Source: CAMTWZ01 sp041749075
Lineage (GTDB): Bacteria > Bacteroidota > Rhodothermia > Balneolales > HLUCCA01
Reading direction: 5' to 3'
Length of the DNA stretch: 64,000 bases
Assembly (NCBI GenBank): GCA_041749075.1
Contig: JBGTBY010000035.1
Location: 354,093-418,092 of the forward strand
Position 1 is the first letter of the stretch; every line of letters starts with the position of its first letter. This document shows, one piece after another, positions 17,837 through 25,822 of the stretch. The position numbers were made by a program, and so were the translations under genes. The notes below the pieces were generated by a model. It had not been told where the DNA came from. It did no database searches and was given only the letters and a program-made list of their open reading frames with translations.

Positions 17837-19299
17837 GATGTCATGTTCAGTGCCAGGCTCAAGGCTTCCACCAAGGCTCCGGCTTTGTTCACGGTTTCGT
17901 CATATTCGTTTTGTGGCACTGAATCGGCCACGATTCCGGCTCCCGCTTGTATATAAACGGTATCGCGTGTGGCCACCATCGTGCGGATCGCGATGCAGGT
18001 GTCCATATTCCCGCTGAAATCGAAATAACCTACGGCGCCGGCATACGGTCCGCGCTTGGTCGATTCCAAAGCATCAATGATTTGCATCGCCCTCACTTTC
18101 GGCGCGCCACTCACGGTACCGGCGGGGAAACACCATTTCAGAGCATCCACGGCTGATTTATCAGGCGCCAGGTCTCCCCTCACATCACTCACAATGTGCA
18201 TCACATGGGAATAGCGGACCACGATTCGATCTCGAACCATATGAACACTCCCAGCTGTGGAAATTCTACTGAGATCATTCCGACCCAGATCCACCAACAT
18301 GATGTGTTCGGATAATTCTTTCGGGTCGGCCATCAGATCGGCTTCCAACGCCGCGTCTTCCTCATCACTTTTCCCGCGCTTGCGGGTTCCGGCGATCGGC
18401 AACACTTCGGCTTTCCCATCCTGTACGCGAACCAATACTTCTGGGGATGATCCCACTAACGCAAATCCATCAAAATCCAGATAGAACAAGTACGGGGATG
18501 GATTCACCATTCGAAGCGCCCGATACAACATGAATCGATCGCCTGTGAATCCTTTGCTGAATCGCTGACTCAGCACCACCTGGAAAATATCACCCTCATA
18601 AATATGGTTCTTTGCGGTTTCCACCATCTCGGTGAACCGCTCCGGACTCGTATTGCTTTTCAGAGGCTCCGGCGACAAAGAAAATGGTGTGGAACCGGAT
18701 TGGTCCCCCATCGCCACTTCCTGCATGCGATTCAATGATTCTTGCGCGGCATCATACGCGGCTTGAATGTCATCATCCCCATTCAATCGAACCGTTTTGA
18801 TCAGGATGATGCGGTGTTTCACATGGTCGAAGGCATACACTTCATCATAAAAGCCCCAAATGGCATCCGGCAGACCCAGATCATCGTTCGGAACATCCGG
18901 AAGATGTTCGGTGAAGCGGACGGTATCATAACTCGAAAACCCGACCGCACCCGCTGTGAACCGAGGCAGATCATTGATTTTCGGCTCGCTGTATTCGTTC
19001 GTCAACTCATGAAGAACATCATAATAGTCGGATGCGGGATGGTCAGATGTCGCTCCATCGCGCTCGACACTGAGTTTTGCTTGGTTCAGACGAAGGGTCT
19101 GGTAGGGATTTCGACCGATGAACGAATACCGAGCCAGGTGCTCGCCCCCTTCCACCGATTCGAGCAAAAAAGGGAACGTGGCGCCGTTCCGGATCCTCAA
19201 AAACAAAGACACCGGCGTAAGCATATCGGCCAGCAACATCCGGTGGACCGGAATGGCCGTGTGTGTTTTCGCATACTTTTGGAAGGTCTCGAACGTCAT
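17833..19299 (-). CDS. trpE: Anthranilate synthase component I
   Basis: A 488-residue chorismate-using enzyme making anthranilate with TrpG. The tryptophan feedback site is suggested by LLESVEGGEHLARYSFIG near residue 45. The C-terminal chorismate-binding part has DIFQVVLSQRF, PYLFYLDF, PIAGTRKRG, EHIMLVDLGRNDL and CFPAGTVSGAPK. ATG 19299 follows the attenuator terminator by 25 bp. Regulated by transcription attenuation through trpL and probably by allosteric inhibition. The stop overlaps the trpS start by 4 bp. Confidence 0.97.
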   Translation of the reverse strand: MTFETFQKYAKTHTAIPVHRMLLADMLTPVSLFLRIRNGATFPFLLESVEGGEHLARYSFIGRNPYQTLRLNQAKLSVERDGATSDHPASDYYDVLHELTNEYSEPKINDLPRFTAGAVGFSSYDTVRFTEHLPDVPNDDLGLPDAIWGFYDEVYAFDHVKHRIILIKTVRLNGDDDIQAAYDAAQESLNRMQEVAMGDQSGSTPFSLSPEPLKSNTSPERFTEMVETAKNHIYEGDIFQVVLSQRFSKGFTGDRFMLYRALRMVNPSPYLFYLDFDGFALVGSSPEVLVRVQDGKAEVLPIAGTRKRGKSDEEDAALEADLMADPKELSEHIMLVDLGRNDLSRISTAGSVHMVRDRIVVRYSHVMHIVSDVRGDLAPDKSAVDALKWCFPAGTVSGAPKVRAMQIIDALESTKRGPYAGAVGYFDFSGNMDTCIAIRTMVATRDTVYIQAGAGIVADSVPQNEYDETVNKAGALVEALSLALNMTS

Positions 19300-19324
19300 A
19301 AAGGTTTACTCAAGCAGAAAAGAC

Positions 19325-19360
19325 AAAAAAAAGCCCGCATCAGCATACTGAAGCGGGCTT
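19325..19360 (-). terminator. trp attenuator terminator (segments 3:4)
   Basis: On the minus strand aagcccgc (19360-19353) pairs with gcgggctt (19338-19331). An inner tcag/ctga stem and the loop tatg extend the hairpin, and an unbroken run of eight T follows (19332-19325). It lies 25 bp before trpE and downstream of the Trp-codon leader peptide, so it acts as the attenuator rather than as a gene-end terminator. Confidence 0.93.
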
Positions 19361-19410
19361 GGGAGAATGTCGGAATTTGTTAGATACACACCATCAGCCA
19401 TACCGCTTCA
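19349..19410 (-). promoter_or_regulatory. trp antiterminator (segments 2:3)
   Basis: Segment 2, tgaagcgg (19410-19403), starts at the leader stop codon and is perfectly complementary over 8 bases to ccgcttca (19356-19349), which belongs to the 5' arm of the terminator. Shifting by a 4-nt bulge (gtat) allows ggct to pair with agcc too. Pairing 2:3 excludes the terminator. A ribosome stalled on the Trp codons would leave segment 2 free; one that reaches the stop codon would cover it. Confidence 0.85.
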
Positions 19411-19455
19411 CGCGATTGGCCACCACCAAGGATTGTTGGAATGGATGTGTTTCAT
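19408..19455 (-). CDS. trpL: trp operon leader peptide
   Basis: A 15-residue open frame, MKHIHSNNPWWWPIA, with three consecutive tgg codons at positions 10-12, upstream of the attenuator. Codon order, the stop codon lying inside antiterminator segment 2, and position before trpE all match classical Trp leader peptides. There is no Shine-Dalgarno sequence, and the putative promoter places the transcript start only a few bases upstream, so translation may be leaderless. A small hairpin (cca..tgg and cgc..gcg around the stop codon) may act as the 1:2 pause structure. Confidence 0.92.
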   Translation of the reverse strand: MKHIHSNNPWWWPIA

Positions 19456-19464
19456 GATGGGTTG

Positions 19465-19493
19465 AAATTATTGCAATAGGCAACGAATTGCAA
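19465..19493 (-). promoter_or_regulatory. Putative trp operon promoter
   Basis: Minus-strand TTGCAA (19493-19488), a 17-bp spacer and TAATTT (19470-19465). The -10 fits the TAnnTTT pattern of Bacteroidota-type promoters, and the arrangement matches the one before nuoA. The transcript would begin near 19458, about 3 nt before the trpL ATG. The divergent lipoprotein gene starts at 19521. Confidence 0.6.
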
Positions 19494-19520
19494 ATTTGGT
19501 TATACTTGAAACTCATAAAA

Positions 19521-20330
19521 ATGGTGATTTTGCAACGTATCCGGTTTATTCCCCTGCTTTTTTCACTGGCGTTCCTATCGTGCGATTCGGAACCCGGTCT
19601 ACCTACCCAGAGTCCTTCCGATTACCGACTCTCCCAACTGACGATCCAACCGAACCCGATCGTGTTCCTACCCGAGCAATCGGTCAAAGACACGACTGTG
19701 CAGGTGAGGTTCCAAGTTCGGGTGATGGATGGTGTCGCCGTCGGACCAAATCCTACTGTGCTGGTCTTCGATCCATCGAACGATGTCGCGGTCGTGGAAA
19801 CCTTGATGACGCCCGTTACCGGGTCCACCGATTTGTATGAACATGTGATGTCGATCTCCACAACCACTATCTCCTTCCGATCTTTCAATGTGTCTGTATA
19901 TATGGTGGATGTGGACGTTCCCGTATCCAACAGCATTAGCGGTCAGGTATCCATCACCGGATTCTCAACCGGCCGACCCATTCTTCTTTTCGAGCAAACT
20001 CCTGCGACCGTTACCATACCTTCATCCGGACAACAGTCCTTCGATCTTAAAGCAAAAGTGGCCCACCCGAATGGATTGAGCGTGATCGAACGGGTTGAAG
20101 TGGCCATCCGCGGACAGAACGGGGTCGCGCTAAACGGTTCCCCTTTTCAACTGTTCGATGACGGAAACCTGGGCACCAACGGGGATGTCACCCCAGGCGA
20201 CAGTTTGTTCACACGGCGTTTCGTGATTTCCTCGAGCAACAATCCCGATACCTATACCCTGAAATACGTGGCGATCGACCGTTTCGGAGCGGCAAGCGAC
20301 ACCCTTACCGCCACCATGAGGTTCCAGTGA
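19521..20330 (+). CDS. Lipoprotein with Ig-like surface domain
   Basis: A 269-residue lipoprotein: signal peptide ending in LAFLSCDS (Cys21). The C-terminal part (about 170-269) has VIERVEVAIRGQNG, LFDDGNLGTNGDVTPGDSLF and TYTLKYVAIDRFGAASDT, a beta-sandwich pattern common in surface and secreted proteins of Ignavibacteria-like bacteria. ATG 19521 is chosen because it opens directly on the signal peptide; an upstream in-frame ATG at 19488 lies in the divergent trp promoter. First gene of a four-gene operon, overlapping the next by 4 bp. Specific role unknown. Confidence 0.75.
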   Translation: MVILQRIRFIPLLFSLAFLSCDSEPGLPTQSPSDYRLSQLTIQPNPIVFLPEQSVKDTTVQVRFQVRVMDGVAVGPNPTVLVFDPSNDVAVVETLMTPVTGSTDLYEHVMSISTTTISFRSFNVSVYMVDVDVPVSNSISGQVSITGFSTGRPILLFEQTPATVTIPSSGQQSFDLKAKVAHPNGLSVIERVEVAIRGQNGVALNGSPFQLFDDGNLGTNGDVTPGDSLFTRRFVISSSNNPDTYTLKYVAIDRFGAASDTLTATMRFQ

Positions 20331-21892
20331 TCCGAGTTCTTCTCTTATTTCTTTTGTTGATAGGGCCATCTGTGATGAGTGCGCAGATCTATGGTCCTCG
20401 TCCGGAGCAAATGGCCCCGTTCATCCAGAACAGCATTTCGAACATGGCGGCATTCGGAGACACCTTATGGGTGGGTCCGTCGCTGAACCGGAACATCGGG
20501 CATGCCAACAGTTGGTATGTGGCTGAAAACGCCGATACCGTGATCAATGGACCAGGCCGATTGTTTTCGATCTCTCTCGGGCAGGATACGATCGTGGCAG
20601 GCCTGGGGTTCTCCAAGGAAGTTGGCGACGCGTCGGTACAGACCGCTCTTGGTTTTTATGTGAGCGTGGACGGAGGCGACCAATGGCGGTATATAGAGCC
20701 ACCATTGGATGCACTGGATGCGGATTCGATCTTATATGGTGGTCGCTACCTCGATGCCTTGCCGATCGTGGTGCCGGAACAATCGCCGCCATACAACGTG
20801 GATTTTCGCGGGGATGTGATCTTTTCGGCGTCGTGGGCCTCGGGAATCCGCCGTTCGACGGATTTCGGCTTCACTTGGGAGCGCATCCTTCTGCCTCCTA
20901 CCGAGCTGGATTCCTTGGTTCCAGAACAGACGTATGATTTTTACTTCGATCCGCGCGTTCCTCAAAGCGGCTCTCCCAACCTCCCCATGTTCCGCAACGG
21001 CTGGCAGAACTTCCTCGGATTCAGTGTGATGATCGATGGCATCGGGCGTGTTTGGGCCGGAAGCGCAGGCGGCATCAACGTATCCGACAATGCGCTGACC
21101 GCTCCTGCCGATTCCATCCGCTGGCGTCATTTCCGGGCCGGAACCGGATCCACCAACATGATGGGCAATTGGATCATCCGCATCCGCGAACATCCTCTTA
21201 CTGATGATGTCTGGATGACGAATTGGATCACCGGTGAAGGGGAATCACAAGGAATCGTGGCCACATCCGACGGCGGACTCACCTTCCGTCGCTATCTGGA
21301 AGGCGAGCGAATCAACGACATCGGATTTCATCATGGGAAGATTTTCGCGGCTGGCGAATTCAACCTGTTCATCAGTTCGGATGATGGTCAGACCTGGGAG
21401 CAACGCACCGGTATCCGATCGACGAACGCACGGCTCAAGCCCAATGCATCGTTCCGTACCATCGCCGCGACCACATCCCGCATCTATATCGGAACCAGCG
21501 ACGGACTCATTTCAACCACGGATGGTGGAGAAACTTGGGACATCCAACGCGTCGATTTCCCATTATCTGGAAACAATATCCATACCGATGTGAATCGGGA
21601 AACAACCCATTATGCCTACCCCAATCCGTACAGCCGCACACAGCATGATGTGGTTCGGATCCGTTTCGAAGCTCAAGCCGGCGTGCCATCCTCCATCACC
21701 TTATATGATTTCGGCATGAACCCCATCCGAACCATTCGAACGAATGGCGCGTCCATCGGCGTTTCGGGTGTGTATGAAGCGGAATGGGATGGATTGGATG
21801 GTGCTGGACGCAAAGTCGCGAATGGTCCTGTCTTCTATCGGATCGATGCGGGTGGATCCATCTTGAACGGTAAACTTCTGGTGCTCGACTGA
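20327..21892 (+). CDS. Secreted Asp-box (BNR) propeller protein with FlgD-like Ig domain
   Basis: A 521-residue exported protein (signal peptide to about MSAQ, residue 19), starting at GTG 20327. Asp-box motifs recur: SVDGGDQW, STDFGFTW, TSDGGLTF, SSDDGQTW and STTDGGETW, indicating a beta-propeller. The C-terminal ~100 residues (YAYPNPYSR, ITLYDFGMNPIRTI, AEWDGLDGAGRKVANGPVFYR, LNGKLLVLD) form a FlgD-type Ig-like domain, often the sorting or anchoring tail of secreted FCB proteins. It lies in the middle of an operon whose last two genes are PorV/PorQ-like barrels. No active-site residues are evident. Confidence 0.8.
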   Translation: MIRVLLLFLLLIGPSVMSAQIYGPRPEQMAPFIQNSISNMAAFGDTLWVGPSLNRNIGHANSWYVAENADTVINGPGRLFSISLGQDTIVAGLGFSKEVGDASVQTALGFYVSVDGGDQWRYIEPPLDALDADSILYGGRYLDALPIVVPEQSPPYNVDFRGDVIFSASWASGIRRSTDFGFTWERILLPPTELDSLVPEQTYDFYFDPRVPQSGSPNLPMFRNGWQNFLGFSVMIDGIGRVWAGSAGGINVSDNALTAPADSIRWRHFRAGTGSTNMMGNWIIRIREHPLTDDVWMTNWITGEGESQGIVATSDGGLTFRRYLEGERINDIGFHHGKIFAAGEFNLFISSDDGQTWEQRTGIRSTNARLKPNASFRTIAATTSRIYIGTSDGLISTTDGGETWDIQRVDFPLSGNNIHTDVNRETTHYAYPNPYSRTQHDVVRIRFEAQAGVPSSITLYDFGMNPIRTIRTNGASIGVSGVYEAEWDGLDGAGRKVANGPVFYRIDAGGSILNGKLLVLD

Positions 21893-22893
21893 TGCGTATT
21901 CCAATTCTTCTATGCTTTTTTACGATGTCGGCTCCTTTGATGGCTCAATCGGGTCAGTTTGCCGGAGCGCCATTTCGTGTGGGTCATTCAGCGTATGCGA
22001 TGTCGTTGGGCAACGCAATGACGGCTTCTGGAAACTCGGCCATGTCGTATTTCAATCCGGCCCTTGCGGCAACAGCTGGTGCGAAACAGCTTGAAATAAG
22101 CACCGCTTTGATGTCGTTCGATCGGAAATTGAGCGGACTCACCTTCACGACGAATCTCCCTCCTAAAGCCGGACTCACCATCGGCTTGGTCCACAGCGGA
22201 GTCAGCCATTTCGATGGACGAACCCTTAGCGGGTATCCGACCGAGCGATTCGGCATCTACGAGGCGCAACTCTTCACGCAATTCGGAATTCGTGCGGGTA
22301 AAAACACCCAATTGGGAGTCGGTATCAAGATTTCGATGGCGAATTATGGAAACAATGTGGATCCAGCCAGATCCGTGTCATTGGATTTAGGGCTACGCCG
22401 GCAATTGTCTGAGAATGCCGCTTGGGGCATCACCGTTCAGGACATGATCGGGTCCTACACGTGGAACACTCAGGATTTGTGGGGAACCGTTGGATCCAAC
22501 CAGCAGGTCGACAAATTTCCGATGCGGCTGAAAACTGGCTTCGAGTACCAGATCAAGCCACTCAACGTGGTGGCGTATGGCGAGCTGGAACGGCGTGTAT
22601 TGTTCGCTTCCTATGAGGACGTCAGCCTGACCACATCCCTTGGTGAACCGTTCTTGATTCGCGAAACAGTCGACATCACCAATAAAGAGGATTTCCTCCG
22701 ACTCGGCGCCGAATGGTTCGCCCATGAACGCCTGCGTGTCCGCGCCGGGTGGCAAAGTGACGACCGTTGGGCGGCGGGGTTCAGCCTCGTAATCCCGGTC
22801 CAACGTTACATCCCGGTGATTGATTACACCGTGGCCAGCGAACCCGGACGCGTGAGCATCCTCCATCAATTCGCATTCCGATTCCAATTATGA
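21892..22893 (+). CDS. PorV/PorQ-family outer-membrane beta-barrel protein
   Basis: A 333-residue protein with a signal peptide (to about MAQS). GQFAGAPFRVGHSAYAMSLGNAM and SAMSYFNPALAA are the N-terminal signature of PorV/PorQ-type barrels (UPF0164-like). Alternating aromatic/polar strands follow, ending in an aromatic-terminated strand (FAFRFQL) typical of outer-membrane insertion. In type IX secretion PorV shuttles cargo, but other family members are transport-unrelated, so function is inferred only as surface barrel. It overlaps the previous gene by 1 bp and the next by 4 bp. Confidence 0.78.
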   Translation: MRIPILLCFFTMSAPLMAQSGQFAGAPFRVGHSAYAMSLGNAMTASGNSAMSYFNPALAATAGAKQLEISTALMSFDRKLSGLTFTTNLPPKAGLTIGLVHSGVSHFDGRTLSGYPTERFGIYEAQLFTQFGIRAGKNTQLGVGIKISMANYGNNVDPARSVSLDLGLRRQLSENAAWGITVQDMIGSYTWNTQDLWGTVGSNQQVDKFPMRLKTGFEYQIKPLNVVAYGELERRVLFASYEDVSLTTSLGEPFLIRETVDITNKEDFLRLGAEWFAHERLRVRAGWQSDDRWAAGFSLVIPVQRYIPVIDYTVASEPGRVSILHQFAFRFQL

Positions 22894-23798
22894 GATCGAT
22901 CTTATTTCTGTTGATCCTCGGCCTGCCGCTTTCCGTTGCCTCACAATCCGACGGTGGCCTGCGTTTCTTGTCGATCGGCACCGACCCGGTTCAACTCGCA
23001 AGCGCCGAAACGATGGCCGCATCCACGACCGGTGCAAAGACTCTCTTTGCGAATCCGGCTCTGATGGGATTTGAATCGGGCTCGTCTCTCGGTTTGTCGA
23101 ACACGTTTTGGCTCGATGGTGCCTATAACCGCACCGCTGCCTGGGTTCAACCATCCCGATTCGGCACCTTCGGATTCGGTGTGCTTTCGTCATCCGTTTC
23201 AAATATCGAAGCGCGGCAAACCCCGGGTCCGCCGGATGGCACGTTCAATGTCACGTATTTGTCGTTCACAGGTGGCTATGCGAGACAATTTGGAGCGGTA
23301 TCGGTCGGCGTGAACGCGTCATGGCTGTCAGAGCAGATCTTCGACCGCTCCGCAACAGGTTACAGCGTCGGTGGCGGTATTGCCGCGAAATTGCTGGACG
23401 ATCGCATCCGCCTTGGGTCAACGGTTCAGCACATCGGGAAGATGGACCCCTTGATCACTGAATCCTCACCCCTTCCATCGATCTGGAGAACCGGCGTACG
23501 GGCCGATATCATCCAATTCTCCGTGAACGGCTCGTCTGAAATCCCCATCATCATTTCCACCGCCGCCGATGTGCACGTGCCATTGGATGATGATGCCGCG
23601 TATGTTTCCGCCGCCATGAATGTGACGGTTTCGGACGTGTTGACCTTCTATGGCGGAATTCGCTCGGGCGATACCCGTCGTCCCTTCGGCACAGGGATGT
23701 CCATCCAATGGCAGAAGTTCCGTTTCGCATACGCCTTGGTGCCGTTTGATGCTGGTTTCGGCATGACCCATACCTTGGGCATCAACATCGGCATTTGA
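22890..23798 (+). CDS. Second PorV/PorQ-like outer-membrane barrel
   Basis: A 302-residue protein with a signal peptide (LLILGLPLSVASQS). GLRFLSIGTDPVQLASAETM and KTLFANPALMGFESGSS match the same N-terminal PorV/PorQ pattern as the preceding gene, with divergent strands after it. The last residues, MTHTLGINIGI, look like a terminal beta-strand. It is the fourth gene of the operon. Two different family members next to an Asp-box/FlgD protein suggest a dedicated export or display unit (inference). Confidence 0.75.
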   Translation: MRSILFLLILGLPLSVASQSDGGLRFLSIGTDPVQLASAETMAASTTGAKTLFANPALMGFESGSSLGLSNTFWLDGAYNRTAAWVQPSRFGTFGFGVLSSSVSNIEARQTPGPPDGTFNVTYLSFTGGYARQFGAVSVGVNASWLSEQIFDRSATGYSVGGGIAAKLLDDRIRLGSTVQHIGKMDPLITESSPLPSIWRTGVRADIIQFSVNGSSEIPIIISTAADVHVPLDDDAAYVSAAMNVTVSDVLTFYGGIRSGDTRRPFGTGMSIQWQKFRFAYALVPFDAGFGMTHTLGINIGI

Positions 23799-23861
23799 AA
23801 AAAAACGCTAAAGAAACGCAGTAACCGAATACGGGCACTGGCTGTTCGCTATTTTGCGTGC

Positions 23862-24374
23862 ATGAAATCAGCTCTGTTTTCCGCCCTCGTTATTCTGTCG
23901 GTCCTTTCGTGCTCCAATGAGGAGTTGGTCTTGCGTCCAGCCCCGGAAATCGAATGGGTATCGATCGAAAAAGGCTTGAAGGATGCGAAAGACAGTGATA
24001 AGAAGATCTTGGTCAACGTGTACACCGACTGGTGCGATTTCTGCAAGAAAATGACGAATACGGTGTACCCCGATTCGACCGTGCGATCCAGTGTGTATGA
24101 ACATTTCGTCTCCGTGGGATTGAATGCGGAATCCGAGAAGATGGTGCGATATCAGGGTGAAGATCTCACCGAAAAACAACTGGCCCGAAAATTGGGTATC
24201 CGCTCCTATCCGACCATGCTCTTCTTGAATTCGGATGGAGAATTGATTCTGCAGTCGAACGGGTACATGCCAGCGAACGATTTCAACCGGATGTTGATGT
24301 ACATGGGCTCGAACGCCTATCTGACGATGGAATTCATCGATTACGTGCCCGACAACAGCACGGCGAAACGTTAG
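23862..24374 (+). CDS. Thioredoxin-fold lipoprotein
   Basis: A 170-residue lipoprotein with lipobox VLSCSN. The thioredoxin fold is shown by KKILVNVYTDWCDFCKKM (Cys58, Cys61, CxxC), a DUF255/thioredoxin_7-like arrangement, and the cis-proline region IRSYPTMLFLNSDGE. It would act as a periplasmic thiol-disulfide reductase or chaperone; a reducing partner is not in the window. Its 3' end overlaps the convergent pssA by 4 bp. Confidence 0.85.
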   Translation: MKSALFSALVILSVLSCSNEELVLRPAPEIEWVSIEKGLKDAKDSDKKILVNVYTDWCDFCKKMTNTVYPDSTVRSSVYEHFVSVGLNAESEKMVRYQGEDLTEKQLARKLGIRSYPTMLFLNSDGELILQSNGYMPANDFNRMLMYMGSNAYLTMEFIDYVPDNSTAKR

Positions 24375-25174
24375 TCCGTCGGGGTCGGATCGTCGCTCAT
24401 GAACTCGGTCCAGAATTGGATGAGCCCAGTGAACAACCCTTTTCCAATGTATGCCACCATCGCAATGATGAGTCCGTCTTCTCTGAAAAAGACAAGCAAG
24501 GCGGTTGATGCCGCAAACCAATACACTTTGAATTTATCGACAGGCTGGCCACGCTGAAATCGAGGAAGTTTGTCGAACGGCACCGCACTGACCATCAGAA
24601 CAGAAAGCAAGATGGTCATCGGAATCAGCACTTGGTTCAATCCGTTTTCAAGGAACAGGAACCATTCCGGTACATCGCGGAAAAACAAATAGAATGAGAC
24701 CACCATGCCGGCTTGAACCGGAATCGGCATACCTCTGAAATGAGACGGAGATTCCTCCACTTTCGCTTCCACATTGAAACGAGCCAACCGGATCGCACCG
24801 CACATGGCGGGTAACGCAGCCAAAAGAATGCCAACAGGCTGTGTCAACGCGAACAAACCATACTTATACAAGAGCAAGCCTGGAGCCACGCCAAACGAAA
24901 CGACATCACTCAGGGAATCCAATTCGGCGCCGAATTGTCCGGATGAACTGGTTAGGCGGGCCATGAACCCATCCAAGCCATCGAACACACCAGCGAAAAC
25001 GATCAACCAAGCACCATTCACCAGTTTTCCTTCTGAAATCATGACGATGGCCATGAATCCGCAGAAAAGGTTCATCAAGGTGAAGAAGCTCGGCACCACA
25101 CCTTTGGGTATCGGCTTCTGAAACCGCGGTTTGATGCGGCTTTGATAACGTTCTCTGACCGTACTGTTGCTCAT
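24371..25174 (-). CDS. pssA: CDP-diacylglycerol-serine O-phosphatidyltransferase
   Basis: A 267-residue membrane enzyme joining CDP-diacylglycerol and serine to phosphatidylserine. The CDP-alcohol phosphotransferase signature is complete: DGLDGFMARL, then GAELDSLSDVVSFGVAP. About eight hydrophobic segments are visible. The N-terminus GVVPSFFTLMNLFCGFMAI is typical for the bacterial type II enzyme. It overlaps psd by 4 bp, and the two enzymes act in sequence to make phosphatidylethanolamine. Confidence 0.95.
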   Translation of the reverse strand: MSNSTVRERYQSRIKPRFQKPIPKGVVPSFFTLMNLFCGFMAIVMISEGKLVNGAWLIVFAGVFDGLDGFMARLTSSSGQFGAELDSLSDVVSFGVAPGLLLYKYGLFALTQPVGILLAALPAMCGAIRLARFNVEAKVEESPSHFRGMPIPVQAGMVVSFYLFFRDVPEWFLFLENGLNQVLIPMTILLSVLMVSAVPFDKLPRFQRGQPVDKFKVYWFAASTALLVFFREDGLIIAMVAYIGKGLFTGLIQFWTEFMSDDPTPTD

Positions 25175-25821
25175 CGGATACGTCCCAATATGGTTTCTCC
25201 AGCGACCGTGATATCGCCGATGTTCACATTCAGTTGGATCGAGTCGGGAATCAACAGATCCATTCTCGATCCGAATTTCATAATACCGAAGCGATCACCA
25301 GCGGTAACGGCATCCCCTTCATTGATATGAAAGGTGATGCGGCGGGCGATGAACCCGGTGATCTGTTTGAAATACATTTTTGCGCCGGACGCATGACGCA
25401 CACCGAATTCGGCGCGTTCATTCAACAAAGAGGCCTTCTCGTGCCAGGCCACTAAATATTCACCGGGATGGTACATGCTGTATTCCACCATGCCGCTCAT
25501 CGGAATGCGGTTCACATGCACATTCATCGGCGAAAGGAAGATGCTCACTTGGGTGACTTCTTCTTTCAAGTAATTCGGTTCGACCACCCGTTGGATGAGG
25601 ATCACTTTCCCATCTGCTGGAGAAATCAACAGATTCGGATCTTGAGGAATCACTCGATCCGGATCACGGAAAAAGTACACGGTAAAACCGGAGATGAATA
25701 CAGCCAGACCGAAAAACAACCATTGTGGCCACGATCCCAACCACCATCCGATAGCGATTAAGACGAGTGAAATGGCGACTGCGATCCAGATTGTGGAATA
25801 TCCGTCAGGTGCGAACTTCAA
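25171..25821 (-). CDS. psd: Phosphatidylserine decarboxylase, short (archaeal-type) family
   Basis: A proenzyme of about 216 residues that self-cleaves at the Gly-Ser of KFGSR to form a pyruvoyl-bearing alpha chain. Two N-terminal transmembrane segments, YFFRDPDRVIPQDPNLLISPADG, FLSPMNVHVNRIP and EKASLLNERAE are family hallmarks. I favour TTG 25821 as start: it follows a GGAGG by 5 nt and gives the usual short N-terminus (then KFAPDGY). ATG 25863 would overlap rseP by 41 bp. The stop overlaps the pssA start by 4 bp. Confidence 0.9.
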   Translation of the reverse strand: MKFAPDGYSTIWIAVAISLVLIAIGWWLGSWPQWLFFGLAVFISGFTVYFFRDPDRVIPQDPNLLISPADGKVILIQRVVEPNYLKEEVTQVSIFLSPMNVHVNRIPMSGMVEYSMYHPGEYLVAWHEKASLLNERAEFGVRHASGAKMYFKQITGFIARRITFHINEGDAVTAGDRFGIMKFGSRMDLLIPDSIQLNVNIGDITVAGETILGRIR

Positions 25822-25822
25822 A

